DNA of 64,000 nucleotides from Clostridiales bacterium (GTDB lineage Bacteria > Bacillota > Clostridia > Christensenellales > Aristaeellaceae), in contig SFJH01000003.1 of assembly GCA_004555155.1 (NCBI GenBank), forward strand, positions 38,558 to 102,557, given 5' to 3'. A model generated the notes under the pieces. That model was not told the DNA's origin. It worked only from the letters and a program-made list of their open reading frames with translations, and did not search any database. Both the position numbers and the translations under genes were made by a program. The number at the start of each line of letters is the position of its first letter. Positions within the stretch are counted from its first letter, which is position 1. Shown piece by piece: positions 7,667 to 17,243 of the stretch.

Positions 7667-10048
7667 ATGGCCAGAAAAATCTGGATCGGCGTTGCAGCGG
7701 CGCTGGCCGTGCTGGTGGCGGTTGGAATCTGGCAGCTGGATATTCCGCACTGGAAAAAACTGGATCTGAACAAGCTCTACGCCCAGCCTCAGTCCTCCGT
7801 GGTCTATGACGCGTCGGGCAACGCAGTCGGCGCGTTCGCCACCGGCAAGCTGCGGGTCTGGACGCCGCTCAAGGACATTCCCGAGCAGGTGCGCAACGCC
7901 TTTCTCGCTGCAGAGGACCAGCGCTTTTACGAGCACTGCGGCATCAGCGTGCGCCGCATTCTCGCCGCGCTCGTCAACAACCTCCGCACCCGCAGCTACT
8001 CGCAGGGGGCGTCCACCATCACCCAGCAGCTGATCAAGCTGACCCATCTCAGCGAGACGAAGACCCTTTCCCGCAAGGCTCAGGAAGCCGTGCTCGCCCT
8101 GCAGCTGGAGCGCAAGCTCTCCAAGGATGAAATCCTGGAGTGCTATCTGAACACGATTTACTTCGGCAGCGGCGCCTACGGCATCGCCGCCGCAGCGGAC
8201 GTCTATTTCAGCAAGGAGGTCTCCCAACTGACGCTGGCAGAGTCCGCGCTGCTGGCCGGCGTCATCAAGGCGCCGTCCAGCTACGCGCCCCACCTCAACC
8301 CCGAAAAGTCGGTGCAGCGGCGCAACTTTATCCTGGGCGAGATGGAGGACTGCGGGTACATCACGGCCCAGCAGGCGGAGAGCGCCCGACAGGAATCCCT
8401 CCGCCTGGTCATGCGCGACAACACCGGCGAGCGCTACGGCTGGTTCATGGACGCTGCGCTGTCGGAAGCCTCCGAGCTGCTTGCCCTGAGCGTGGACGAC
8501 GTGCTCTCCGCGGGCTATTCCATCCGCACCGCCTTTGATCCGGCGCTCCAGGATCAGGCGGACGCGCTCTTCTCCGACGATACCAATTTCCCCGTCGGCG
8601 CGGCGGACGGCACGCCGGTACAGGCAGCGCTGGTGGCCATGCGCCCCGAATCGGGCGAGATCTGCGCCCTGGTCGGCGGACGGAAATATGAAGTGCAGCG
8701 CGGTCTGAACCGCGCCACCCAGATTCGGCGGTCGCCCGGCTCGGCCATCAAGCCCGTGTCCACCTATGCCGCCGCCATCGACGCCTACGGCTTCACGCCC
8801 TCCTCTCTGGTCGAGGACACGCCCCGGGCGTTTGCAGGCGGATATTCGCCGGGCAATGCGGGCGGCAACAGCTATGGGATTGTCACGCTGCGCGAAGCCC
8901 TCTCGCGTTCGCTGAACATCGCCACCGTCGATCTGGCCGACCTGATCGGCGTGGCCTCCGTGCGCAACTATGCCGCGCGGTTCGGGCTGGAGCTGTCCTG
9001 GCAGGACGACAATCTCGCATTGGCCCTGGGTTCCATGACCGACGGCGTTTCTCCCGCCAGGCTCTGCGCGGCCTATGCGGCGCTGTCCAACGGCGGCATT
9101 CGCGTAACGCCACACCTGATCCGCAGCATCACCGACGCGGATGGCGCCGTCCTCTACGAGGCCACGCCGGCAAGCGAGCGCGCCGTACAGGATTCCACCG
9201 CCTATATGCTCACCGACATGCTCAGAACCGCCGCCTCCACCGGCAGCGCAAAGGCGCTCTCCGCCGCCGGCATGCCCGTTGCCGGAAAGACCGGCACCGT
9301 CTCCGACGCGGACGGCTCAACCCGGGACATCTGGACCGCCGCCTTTACGCCCGACCTCGCCCTGACGGTCTGGATGGGCTATGACACGCCGGATGCGGAT
9401 CATCAGCTGCCCGCCTCTGCGGGCGGCAGCGGCTATCCGGCCCGGCTCTGCGCGTCCTTTCTGAAGAACAGCCGGGCCCTGCTCGCGCAGACGAATTTCG
9501 TCAAGCCCGATTCCGTGCGCGTTGCACTGGTGGACGCGCTGGCGCTGGAAAAGGACGCCGTGCTGCTGGCGACGGACAGGACGCCGTCGGATTACGTGAT
9601 CGCCGAGCTGTTCCACGACAACGATCTTCCGCAGTCCTTTACCGACGAATGGGACGCGCCGGAAGTCGTGACCGATCTCGCACTTCTGAGCAGAAGCGGC
9701 GAAACCCCCGTGCTGCAGTTCACTTCGCGCAGCGAAAACGCCGAATATCTGATTCTGCGCACCAGCGATGGCATCACTGACATTCTGACCGCTCTGACCG
9801 GCGCGGAGGGCGAGCTGCTGCGATTCGCAGATGAAGATGCGGATCTTTCAAAGCCCGCCGAGTATTCCGTCCTGCCCCGCCATAGGCTGCTGCACGAGCG
9901 CGGCGTCATGCTTTCAGGCAAAGAAAGCGCCGCCGTAGCCTATTCGCCCGGCGGCATGATGAGCCTTTTCTTCGGCTCGGACGGGGCTGCGCCCACGCCG
10001 GAGCCGGCAGAAATCGAATTGAATGAGAATCAGTCGCTGTTCGGCTGA
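7667..10048 (+). CDS. Class A penicillin-binding protein (glycosyltransferase/transpeptidase)
   Basis: Bifunctional peptidoglycan synthase of 793 residues. A single N-terminal membrane anchor (about 4-21) is followed by a GT51 glycosyltransferase domain with catalytic Glu83 in AAEDQRFYEHCG and the QGASTITQQL motif. The transpeptidase domain has SAIK (Ser359, Lys362), SLN (415-417) and KTG (541-543). A C-terminal extension of about 150 residues is not recognised. The start ATG has an upstream AGCAGGTG site. The gene is divergent from the ftsH-like/spoIIA block and has a sigma-F-like promoter, so a cortex or germ-cell-wall role like that of PbpF/PbpG is possible; a vegetative role cannot be excluded. 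Its 3' end overlaps the end of clpC by 19 bp. Confidence 0.93.
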   Translation: MARKIWIGVAAALAVLVAVGIWQLDIPHWKKLDLNKLYAQPQSSVVYDASGNAVGAFATGKLRVWTPLKDIPEQVRNAFLAAEDQRFYEHCGISVRRILAALVNNLRTRSYSQGASTITQQLIKLTHLSETKTLSRKAQEAVLALQLERKLSKDEILECYLNTIYFGSGAYGIAAAADVYFSKEVSQLTLAESALLAGVIKAPSSYAPHLNPEKSVQRRNFILGEMEDCGYITAQQAESARQESLRLVMRDNTGERYGWFMDAALSEASELLALSVDDVLSAGYSIRTAFDPALQDQADALFSDDTNFPVGAADGTPVQAALVAMRPESGEICALVGGRKYEVQRGLNRATQIRRSPGSAIKPVSTYAAAIDAYGFTPSSLVEDTPRAFAGGYSPGNAGGNSYGIVTLREALSRSLNIATVDLADLIGVASVRNYAARFGLELSWQDDNLALALGSMTDGVSPARLCAAYAALSNGGIRVTPHLIRSITDADGAVLYEATPASERAVQDSTAYMLTDMLRTAASTGSAKALSAAGMPVAGKTGTVSDADGSTRDIWTAAFTPDLALTVWMGYDTPDADHQLPASAGGSGYPARLCASFLKNSRALLAQTNFVKPDSVRVALVDALALEKDAVLLATDRTPSDYVIAELFHDNDLPQSFTDEWDAPEVVTDLALLSRSGETPVLQFTSRSENAEYLILRTSDGITDILTALTGAEGELLRFADEDADLSKPAEYSVLPRHRLLHERGVMLSGKESAAVAYSPGGMMSLFFGSDGAAPTPEPAEIELNENQSLFG

Positions 10049-12507
10049 CCAGCGGGCAGCAGTTCCTCCTCGCCCGACGAAATGACGCCCACCGTGGTGA
10101 ACGCCAGCTCTCCATCCCTTTCGCTGGCCAGAACGCGGTCTCCCAGGCTGACGTGGCCCAGCAGGATTTCTTCGCTCAGCGCGTCCTCGATCATGCGCTG
10201 GATCGCCCGCCGCAGCGGCCGCGCGCCATACTGAAGATCGCAGCCCGCTTCGCTGATTTTCCTCAGCGCGCTGTCGTCCACCTCCAGCTCGATGCCGCGC
10301 TCCGCCAGACGGCTGCACACCTGTCCGATCAGCAGCCGTGCAATGGATTCTACCTCCTCCTGCGTCAGCGCATGGAACACGATGATTTCATCCACGCGGT
10401 TCAGGAATTCGGGCCGGAAGATCTGCTTGACCTCGCCCATGATGTTTTCCTTCATGGAATTGTAGGTTTTTTCGCTGTCCTCTCCGCCGCCGAATCCGAC
10501 GGTACGCTGCCTTTTGATGGTGTGCGCGCCGGCGTTGCTGGTCATGACGATTACGGTGTTCTTGAAATCCACCACGCGGCCCTGACCATCCGTCAGACGG
10601 CCGTCCTCCAGAATCTGCAGAAGCAGATTGAACACGTCGGGATGCGCCTTCTCCACCTCGTCCAGCAGCAGCACCGAATAGGGCTTGCGGCGCACGCGCT
10701 CCGTGAGCTGTCCGCCCTCCTCGTAGCCGACATAGCCCGGCGGCGAGCCGATCATGCGCGAAACGGAGTGCTTCTCCATGTATTCGGACATGTCGATGCG
10801 GATCAGGCTATCCTCCTCGCCGAACAGCGCTTCGCCCAGCGCCTTGCACAGCTCGGTCTTGCCGACGCCGGTGGGGCCCAGGAAGATGAACGAGCCGATG
10901 GGGCGATTGGGATCCTTGAGTCCTGCGCGGGCGCGGCGCACGGCGCGGGCGACGGATCTGACCGCCTCCTCCTGACCGATCACGCGCTTGTGAAGCGTCT
11001 CTTCCAGGTGAATCAGCCGCTGGGCCTCGCCCTCGGTCATGCGGGATACGGGAATGCCGGTCCACATGGAGACGATGGTGGCGACTTCCTCCTCGCCGAC
11101 GGTCTCGACCTTCCGGTTCAGGTTCTCCTCCCAGTCCCGGCGGCGGGCGTCCATCTCGTTCTGAAGCTCCTTTTTCCGATCGCGCAGATTCGCGGCCAGC
11201 TCAAAGTCCTCCTGCTTGACCGCGTCCTGCGTCTCCTTGTTCAGGGATTCCAGGCGGATCTGCAGATCCTTCATGTCCGGCGGCGCTGTAAACGCCTTGA
11301 TTCGCACGCGGGAGGCTGCCTCGTCGATCAGATCGATGGCCTTGTCCGGCAGGAACCGGTCTGAAATATACCTAGACGACAGGTTGACCGCCGCATGAAT
11401 GGCTTCGTCCGTGATGCGCACGCGATGGTGCGCCTCGTAGCGGTCGCGCAGGCCCATCAGAATCTCGACGGACTCCTCCTTGGTCGGCTCTCCAACCTGC
11501 ACCGGCTGGAAACGGCGCTCCAGCGCGGCGTCCTTCTCGATGTGCTTTCGATACTCGTTCAGCGTCGTCGCGCCGATGCACTGCAGCTCTCCGCGCGCCA
11601 GCAGAGGCTTCAGAATATTCGCCGCGTCCAGCGCGCCCTCGGACGCGCCCGCGCCGCAGATGGTGTGCAGCTCGTCGATAAACAGGATGATGTTTCCGGC
11701 CTTTCGGATCTCGGCCATGGCGTTCTTGAGGCGCTCCTCGAACTCTCCGCGGTACTTCGCACCCGCAAGCATGCTGGCCAGATCCAGCGAAACCACGCGC
11801 TTGCCGCGCAGCAGCTCCGGGATGTTGCCCGCCACGATCAGCTGCGCGAGGCCCTCCACGATGCTGGACTTGCCCACGCCGGGTTCGCCGATCAGCACGG
11901 GATTGTTCTTGCGGCGGCGGGAGAGAATCTGGACGATTCGCTCGATCTCCTTTCCGCGTCCGATCACCGGATCCAGCTCGCCCTCCCGGGCGGCCCTGGT
12001 CAGATCCCGGGAAAACTGATCCACCAGCGGCGTCTCCGCCTCGCCCTCCGGGCGGGACGGCGCGGATTCGTCGGCGCCGGAGAGGATGTTCAGAAGCTCC
12101 TCCCGCGCCTTGGACAGATCGACGCCCATCTTGATCAGGACATGCGCCGCCACGCCCTCGCGCTCCCGCATCAGCGCCAGCAGAATATGCTCCGTGCTGA
12201 CGTAATTCTGCTTGAGCTCCCGGGCTTCGCGCATGCTTTGCTCCAGAACCTTCTTGGTTCTGGGCGTATAGACCATCTGCTTGCCCTCTGCGGACTCCTC
12301 GCCCCGGCCGAGAATCTGTACCACCTCGGCGCGCACGGCGTCCAGCTCGATGCCCTTGAGCACGATCGACGCCGCGCCGGGTTCCGTCAGCACGCCCAGC
12401 AGCAGATGCTCCGTTCCCACATAACTCCGACCCAGCTTCGCCGCTTCAGCCTGAGCGGCCCGAAGCGCCCTCTGGCCCCGGTCGGTAAACTGTGCAAAAT
12501 AAGCCAT
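10030..12507 (-). CDS. clpC: ATP-dependent Clp protease ATP-binding subunit ClpC
   Basis: Hsp100 unfoldase of 825 residues that feeds ClpP, including substrates arginine-phosphorylated by McsB. It has two N-terminal Clp repeats (about 1-145), a first AAA+ module with GEPGVGKSS, a middle region with a UVR-like segment ([18 protein letters not shown]) and a second AAA+ module with GPTGVGKTE and [13 protein letters not shown]. The middle region marks it as ClpC rather than ClpA or ClpE. It is the last gene of ctsR-mcsA-mcsB-clpC, 57 bp after mcsB. Its end converges with, and overlaps, the PBP gene, and no terminator is visible between them. Confidence 0.96.
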   Translation of the reverse strand: MAYFAQFTDRGQRALRAAQAEAAKLGRSYVGTEHLLLGVLTEPGAASIVLKGIELDAVRAEVVQILGRGEESAEGKQMVYTPRTKKVLEQSMREARELKQNYVSTEHILLALMREREGVAAHVLIKMGVDLSKAREELLNILSGADESAPSRPEGEAETPLVDQFSRDLTRAAREGELDPVIGRGKEIERIVQILSRRRKNNPVLIGEPGVGKSSIVEGLAQLIVAGNIPELLRGKRVVSLDLASMLAGAKYRGEFEERLKNAMAEIRKAGNIILFIDELHTICGAGASEGALDAANILKPLLARGELQCIGATTLNEYRKHIEKDAALERRFQPVQVGEPTKEESVEILMGLRDRYEAHHRVRITDEAIHAAVNLSSRYISDRFLPDKAIDLIDEAASRVRIKAFTAPPDMKDLQIRLESLNKETQDAVKQEDFELAANLRDRKKELQNEMDARRRDWEENLNRKVETVGEEEVATIVSMWTGIPVSRMTEGEAQRLIHLEETLHKRVIGQEEAVRSVARAVRRARAGLKDPNRPIGSFIFLGPTGVGKTELCKALGEALFGEEDSLIRIDMSEYMEKHSVSRMIGSPPGYVGYEEGGQLTERVRRKPYSVLLLDEVEKAHPDVFNLLLQILEDGRLTDGQGRVVDFKNTVIVMTSNAGAHTIKRQRTVGFGGGEDSEKTYNSMKENIMGEVKQIFRPEFLNRVDEIIVFHALTQEEVESIARLLIGQVCSRLAERGIELEVDDSALRKISEAGCDLQYGARPLRRAIQRMIEDALSEEILLGHVSLGDRVLASERDGELAFTTVGVISSGEEELLPAGQPNSD

Positions 12508-12564
12508 TCATTTCCTCCATTATCATAGACCCGGATTCTCCGCGCAGGATCTTCCGGAACGGGA

Positions 12565-13590
12565 TTATTCAGCCACGAGCCTCGACAGCTCCTCGCGCAG
12601 CACCTTTGCGCGGAGAATCTCCGATTCGCGCTCGCTGATCAGCTTTCCGGCACGCACACCCAGCGAACCCGGCTGAACGTCCATCATCAGAACGTCCAGT
12701 CCCGGCAGCGGCGCATGCAGATAGCCCATGCTGGCGGCATACCGGATGTCCGAATAGCGGCGCATGAACTCCTTCGAGGTCATCAGCCGCGCGTACATCA
12801 ATTCTCCCCAGGAGCGCAGCAGGGTATCCTGAAGCTGCATCATGTCCTTTTTCTCGGCCGCCTCGCGCATCGCGCGCTCATGGCCGACGATCTGCTCGGT
12901 CGCCGCGGTCAGTGAGCGGACGACGTCCTCCTCGCTGCGGCCCAGCGTCGCCTGATTAGACAGCTGGTACAGATGTCCGCGCGCCTCGCTGCCTTCGCCG
13001 TACAGGCCCCGAATGGTCAGGCCCAGCTTGGCCACCACCTGCATCACCGCGCCCATCTGTCCGCCCGTGGAGAGCGCCGGCAGATGCAACACCACCGAAC
13101 AGCGCATGCCCGTGCCAGTATTGGCCGGACAGGCCGTCAAAAAGCCCAGTTGACTGTCGAAGGCGAAGGGATACTTGTCGCCCACCTGCTCGTCGAGGCG
13201 AAGCGCCATCTCCGCCGACCGCTCCAGCTGCAGGCCGGGCAGCATGCCCTGGAAGCGAACGTGATCCTCCTCGTTGCACATCACCGTTATGGTGCCCGCC
13301 GAGGAGACCATCGCCGCCGAGCGGCTGGTAAACTTGAGCAGATCATAGCTGATCAGATGATGCTCCACCAGCCGCGTGCGCGCATCCTGCTCCATCTCGC
13401 TCATGCGGAAAAGAGAGAAGGCGCTGCCGTTTTCGCCGTTGAACACCGCGTCGGAGGTGCGTTCGATGACCTCGTCGGCGTATTCCTTCGTCAGCTTGGG
13501 GGAAAAGGGAAGATCGTCATAATTCCTCGAAAGGCGAACGCGGCTGGAGATGACGACGTCCTGCTCAGGCGCCTGAACATACTCAGTCAT
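12565..13590 (-). CDS. mcsB: Protein arginine kinase McsB
   Basis: ATP:guanido phosphotransferase-type kinase that phosphorylates arginines on damaged proteins and on CtsR, marking them for ClpCP. At 341 residues it is close to the Bacillus protein. The N-terminal VVISSRVRLSRNYDDLPF, the central LTACPANTGTGMRCSVVLHLP (with the conserved Cys) and RGLYGEGSEARGHLYQLSNQ are strong family motifs. It overlaps mcsA by 8 bp, as expected for the McsA-McsB activator/kinase pair. Confidence 0.96.
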   Translation of the reverse strand: MTEYVQAPEQDVVISSRVRLSRNYDDLPFSPKLTKEYADEVIERTSDAVFNGENGSAFSLFRMSEMEQDARTRLVEHHLISYDLLKFTSRSAAMVSSAGTITVMCNEEDHVRFQGMLPGLQLERSAEMALRLDEQVGDKYPFAFDSQLGFLTACPANTGTGMRCSVVLHLPALSTGGQMGAVMQVVAKLGLTIRGLYGEGSEARGHLYQLSNQATLGRSEEDVVRSLTAATEQIVGHERAMREAAEKKDMMQLQDTLLRSWGELMYARLMTSKEFMRRYSDIRYAASMGYLHAPLPGLDVLMMDVQPGSLGVRAGKLISERESEILRAKVLREELSRLVAE

Positions 13591-14179
13591 GGAACTCGCC
13601 TCCCTCCTGATGATCGGACTCGATCCGTTCAGGCGGAGCGACCTTGATATCGGTCTGGCGCTCCTGCTCCGCCAGCTGAGCGTTCAGCGCCCGGATGCTG
13701 TCGCGCAGCTTTGCCGCCTGTTCGTACTCCTCCTCCGCAATGGCCTTCTGAAGCCGCTGCTTCAGGCGGTCGATGTTCATGCGGATGGAAACGCCGCTGC
13801 GCACGCTTCCGGGAATCCGGCCCGCGTGCTGGGTATTGCCATGGATGCGCTGCAGCAGCGCGTCCAGCGGCGTCTTGAACGTCTTGTAGCAGTTGGCGCA
13901 GCCCAGCATGCCGCACTTCTGGAACTCGGCATAGGTCATGCCGCACTGTTCACAGGTCAGCGCGCCGAACTTCTCGTCCTCGGTTTCCTTTCCGCGGACG
14001 GAGCGCCCGTCCAGAATGCTGTTGAGGATGCCCGCCAGGTTCGAAAAGTCGATGCCGGGCAGCTGCTTCTGATACTTCGCCATACATACCGGGCACAGAT
14101 TGCGCTCGGCACGCTCGTCATTTATGATCGTCATCAAATGAAATTTCGCGGGGCGGATTCCGCACTCCTCGCACATCAT
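13583..14179 (-). CDS. mcsA: McsA, activator of arginine kinase McsB
   Basis: Zinc-binding activator of McsB, 198 residues. Cys pairs occur in MMCEECGIRP, NLCPVCMAKY, LTCEQCGMTY and LGCANCYKTF, giving four CxxC modules. A C-terminal UVR segment (LQKAIAEEEYEQAAKLRDSIRAL) follows. The gene overlaps the end of ctsR by four bases and the start of mcsB by 8 bp, so it is an integral part of the CtsR-controlled operon. Confidence 0.95.
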   Translation of the reverse strand: MMCEECGIRPAKFHLMTIINDERAERNLCPVCMAKYQKQLPGIDFSNLAGILNSILDGRSVRGKETEDEKFGALTCEQCGMTYAEFQKCGMLGCANCYKTFKTPLDALLQRIHGNTQHAGRIPGSVRSGVSIRMNIDRLKQRLQKAIAEEEYEQAAKLRDSIRALNAQLAEQERQTDIKVAPPERIESDHQEGGEFHD

Positions 14180-14652
14180 TTTTGCTCTCCTCCTTCGATG
14201 TTCCGAAAAACCTGGATCAGCATATTCCGAAGAACCGCGGCGCGCAGCACGTCTTTCGCGCTGATGGGCAGTGCGAGCGCGTTGCGGGACACGGCCGAGC
14301 GCATCAGCGCCGCCTCGTTTGCCGTCACCAGCTTCAGATCTGTCAAATGCGTGATGATCGCGTTCGCCGTCTCCTCGTCCACCGAGTTGCCGACGCGCTC
14401 CAGCAGGGATTCCAGCAGATTTCCTTCCTCCCGCTCCTGCATGCGCATGATGCGCACGTAGCCGCCGCCGCCGCGGCGCGATTCAATGATATAGCCATGA
14501 TCCACGGAAAAACGCGTGGCCAGCACGTAATTGATCTGCGACGGCGCGCAACCGAAGTGCTGCGCCAGTTCATTTCTTCTCAATTCGATATGCGCATCGT
14601 CGCACATCAGTTCCTTGATAAACTGCTCTATGCTGTCGCTGAGCTGCGCCAT
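14176..14652 (-). CDS. ctsR: Class III stress-gene repressor CtsR
   Basis: Winged-helix repressor of clp genes. MAQLSDSIEQFIKELM opens the protein, the helix-turn-helix covers IELRRNELAQHFGCAPSQINYVL, and the glycine-rich wing is RRGGGGYVRI, all typical. The ATG at 14652 is chosen because GGAGG lies 7 bases upstream; an in-frame extension to 14679 would run into the operator. From this start it has 158 residues. A perfect CtsR box lies just upstream, so the operon is autoregulated. Confidence 0.96.
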   Translation of the reverse strand: MAQLSDSIEQFIKELMCDDAHIELRRNELAQHFGCAPSQINYVLATRFSVDHGYIIESRRGGGGYVRIMRMQEREEGNLLESLLERVGNSVDEETANAIITHLTDLKLVTANEAALMRSAVSRNALALPISAKDVLRAAVLRNMLIQVFRNIEGGEQK

Positions 14653-14670
14653 GTTCTCGCCTCCATTGTA

Positions 14671-14718
14671 TTTGACCATCTTTGACTTTATTATAGCGCA
14701 ATCTCATTCAAAATGCAA
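14671..14718 (-). promoter_or_regulatory. Promoter and CtsR operator of the ctsR operon
   Basis: On the minus strand TTGCAT (14718-14713), 17 bases and TATAAT (14695-14690) form a vegetative promoter. Immediately downstream AGTCAAA-GAT-GGTCAAA (14687-14671) is an exact match to the CtsR heptad repeat RGTCAAANANRGTCAAA. The operator covers the transcription start, as in other Firmicutes. Confidence 0.93.
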
Positions 14719-14881
14719 GCGGTAATTGCTGTATTCCACAAATTCCGCCGACACAAAACTGATTTTCTTTCACAGTCCACGATACCCTTGCGAAGCGCCG
14801 CTGTTTCCGACATTATAGCATACACCTGCTGCAATGGGAAGTCCCTTTTTACCCACCGACTGCCTTGGATTCTTCTGAAAA

Positions 14882-14909
14882 CAAAATCCGCAGCATAGCT
14901 CTGCGGATT
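14882..14909 (-). terminator. Terminator downstream of the esterase pseudogene
   Basis: AATCCGCAG and CTGCGGATT form a 9-bp stem with a 7-base loop. On the minus strand it is followed by TTTTGTTTTC, 10 bp after the stop codon at 14920. The 160 bp between this and the ctsR promoter show no gene. Confidence 0.88.
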
Positions 14910-14919
14910 CTGTTCCGGT

Positions 14920-15963
14920 TCAGTTTTCCCTGGACTGTTCAAACAGCCAGTCGCGCACCGCCTCCAGACGGTAGGCGTAGTCGAACGAAGTCAGATGCTC
15001 GCTGCCGCCGGCGCCGTCCGTCAGCGTTGTTCCCCGGGTAAAGGTGACGAAGTTCGCCTGGCAGCCCTCGGCGATCAGCGCTTTCACCGCGTCGTTCTGC
15101 GCCTGCGCGTCGTCCTGTGCGCTCCTCTCAGCGTGGGCATAGGGCGCGCCGTCCGCGTCAAAGACCTCCATCAGCCCCGTCTGACCAGTGCTGGCCTTGT
15201 CGTCCCCTGCGGAAACGATATAGAAGAAAGAATCCTCCTCCAGCACGTCCAGAATGGCGTTGTCCCACTGGCTGCCCACGAACAGCGATGCCGCGAACAG
15301 GTCAGGATATTTTACATTGAGATGGAAGGACGTCATACCACCCATGGATTGACCGGTGGTATAGATGCGATCGGCGTCGATGGAATAGCTCTCCATCAGA
15401 TTCCCGATGATGCGCACCGCCACATCGATCTGTTCCGATGTATTGAAATTGTCGTCCACAACGGTCTCCGTGAACACGGGAACCATCACAAAGCAGGGAT
15501 GCTTCGCCTGCTCCTCCTCCGTGGCCCAGACGACGCCGCCTCAGCCAATGCTCAGCACATACGACGGTTCGCGGCCCGGCGCGCGCGAATCCGGAATGAA
15601 CATGATCAGCGGATAGGATTCGTCCGGATCATACTCCTTGGGCACGAACAGCTGATACTGAAGCTCGATGCCGCTGTCAGGATCCGCATAGGACAGCAGC
15701 TGAAACTTGTCCTGCACCTCGTCCAGTATGGCCTGCAGCGCCTCGTCGGGCTGGCTCTCTGCCGGGCCGCCGTTGATTCGATCTCCTCCGGGACCGCCGT
15801 CCATGCCGGTCCGTCCGCCGTCTCCCTCGGGGCGCTGACCCTCGCCGAATTCCGGGCGGCCTTCCCCGCCGAATTCCGGGCGCTCCGGCTGCTGCGCCTC
15901 CTCCGCAAATGCAGCGGAGCAGCAAAGCAGCAGCGCGAGCATCATCGCCAAGTACCGTTTCAT
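14920..15963 (-). pseudogene. Secreted alpha/beta-hydrolase esterase interrupted by one in-frame TGA
   Basis: Two open segments in the same frame (15541-15963 and 14920-15540) are separated only by a TGA at 15543-15541. Together they make one 347-codon esterase. It has a signal peptide (MKRYLAMMLALLLCCSAAFA), a Gly/Pro/Glu-rich linker with RPEFGEG-like repeats, FVPKEYDPDESYPLIMFIPD, then after the TGA GGVVWATEEEQAKHPCFV, the nucleophile TGQSMGG and a late His in EHLTSFDY. The protein resembles PHB-depolymerase/feruloyl-esterase type hydrolases. The TGA falls at SIG-stop-GGVVWA, where a single TGG-to-TGA change could explain it. TGA is a normal stop at fabF and elsewhere here, so code reassignment is unlikely. 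It could be a recent nonsense mutation, a sequence error or read-through. Confidence 0.8.
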
Positions 15964-16130
15964 CGAAACAACCTCCTTTTCCTTTGCGGATTATTTTAAC
16001 CGACGTTTATGGGCGGGTTGTGAATGATCTTTGAACAATCTGTAACGTCTTCCCGGCATAGGACGAGCCATCAGCGCGCATGCTACAGGGAAGACAACGC
16101 TTCCATTCGATCGCTTCGAGGAGGGAAATC

Positions 16131-16826
16131 ATGATTGAACTGTCAAAGGTCGTGCTTGCAACTCTGCTTTCCTATGCCGCGCTGTTTATCGCCGCGAAGG
16201 TGATCGGGCGAAAGCAGGTTTCCCAGCTGGATTTCCTGGACTACATCACCGGCATCACCATCGGTTCCATCGCCGCAGAGCTGGCCACGGATCTGGAAAA
16301 CATGTGGAAGCCGCTGACCGCCATGGTGCTGTATGCGCTGATCACCTGGCTGATGTCGCTGATCGCAATGCACTGGACGCAGAGCCGCAAGCTGCTCAAC
16401 GGCTCGCCCTGCATCGTCATGAATGGCGGCAGGCTCTATCGTCTGAACATGAAAAAGGCAAAGCTGGAGCTGAGCGAATTCATGGTCATGTGCCGCCAGC
16501 AGGGCTATTTCGATTTGAGTGCCATTCAGACCGCCGTATTCGAGTCGAACGGCAAGCTGTCCATTCTGCCCGTCTCCGGCCGCCGTCCCGCGACGCCGGA
16601 GGATCTGGGACTCGCTCCTCGGCAGGAGCAGGTTTTCACCGAGGTGATCATGGACGGCCGCATACTGGATGAAAATCTGCGCCGCATGGGACGGAATCCC
16701 GCCTGGCTGGAAAAGCAGCTGAACAATCAGGGCATCAGCAGCGCTTCGGAGGTCTTTCTGGGCCTGTATGGCGCCGAAAACCAGCTGATCTGCTACAAAA
16801 TGTCCGACGATCCCGCCATTGCGTGA
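16131..16826 (+). CDS. DUF421 (YetF/YcaP-type) membrane protein
   Basis: The 231-residue protein begins with membrane segments (about 4-23, and two more up to about 80), then a cytoplasmic domain. The RKQVSQLDFLDYITGITIGSIAA segment and the later GRLYRLNMKKAKLELSEFM, with LMVMCRQQGYF-like and AVFESNGKLSI motifs, are typical of DUF421 proteins. Their biochemical role is not established; some are linked to sporulation or envelope stress. The start at 16131 has GAGGAGGGAAATC directly upstream, better than the earlier in-frame ATG at 16080. It is followed by a small conserved gene under its own promoter. Confidence 0.88.
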   Translation: MIELSKVVLATLLSYAALFIAAKVIGRKQVSQLDFLDYITGITIGSIAAELATDLENMWKPLTAMVLYALITWLMSLIAMHWTQSRKLLNGSPCIVMNGGRLYRLNMKKAKLELSEFMVMCRQQGYFDLSAIQTAVFESNGKLSILPVSGRRPATPEDLGLAPRQEQVFTEVIMDGRILDENLRRMGRNPAWLEKQLNNQGISSASEVFLGLYGAENQLICYKMSDDPAIA

Positions 16827-16834
16827 AATCGCGC

Positions 16835-16864
16835 TTGCACACCGGCGTCCGTCGGGAGTATAAT
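16835..16864 (+). promoter_or_regulatory. Vegetative-type promoter of the 76-residue gene
   Basis: TTGCAC (16835-16840), 18 bases, TATAAT (16859-16864), 38 bp before the ATG at 16903 and just after the DUF421 stop codon. Confidence 0.7.
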
Positions 16865-16902
16865 GGGGAAAGCATAGAATCATCTTTACGGAGGCAATCG
16901 GA

Positions 16903-17133
16903 ATGACGAGTTATCTGATCAAAGACACCACCCGCGAGGAGCGCGAACAGATTGTCGCCGAATCCATCGGCAACATTTCCGCGCTCTGCGACGGCTGCAG
17001 CGCTGGACTGGCGGAGATGTATCAGGACTACATCGACGGAATCAGGGAGCTGCGCGAAATCAACATGGAATTCAATGCGCGCTACGTCTCCGGAATGGAG
17101 GGCCCCGGACGCAGCGGCTGTGCGATGCAGTGA
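16903..17133 (+). CDS. Small conserved protein of unknown function
   Basis: Acidic 76-residue protein starting MTSYLIKDTTREEREQIV, with a GCSAG motif and several cysteines (CDGCSAG and the C-terminal SGCAMQ). The LIKDTT...EER opening recurs in small clostridial proteins of unknown role as far as I recall, so I regard it as a real gene. It has its own promoter (16835-16864) and a CGGAGG Shine-Dalgarno. No membrane segment is visible. A second -10-like TATAAT at 17215-17220 starts the next transcript. Confidence 0.75.
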   Translation: MTSYLIKDTTREEREQIVAESIGNISALCDGCSAGLAEMYQDYIDGIRELREINMEFNARYVSGMEGPGRSGCAMQ

Positions 17134-17243
17134 GCAATTCGACCCGGCTGTGTTTTTTCCGGGAATAAATCCGCTCATCGCTTGCCATGAATGAGGTTTC
17201 CCTTTATAATAGAAAGAAGAACGACAGATTAAGGGAGATCACC

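Noticed and set aside
15541..15543. TGA read as tryptophan or glycine (alternative genetic code)
   Set aside because: TGA ends fabF, fabK-type neighbours and several other intact genes here, including overlapping ATGA junctions, so it is a normal stop codon.
16047..16095. GTCTTCCC/GGGAAGAC inverted repeat before the DUF421 gene
   Set aside because: The 33-base separation and lack of promoter context make it weak; an 8-bp match over this distance can occur by chance.
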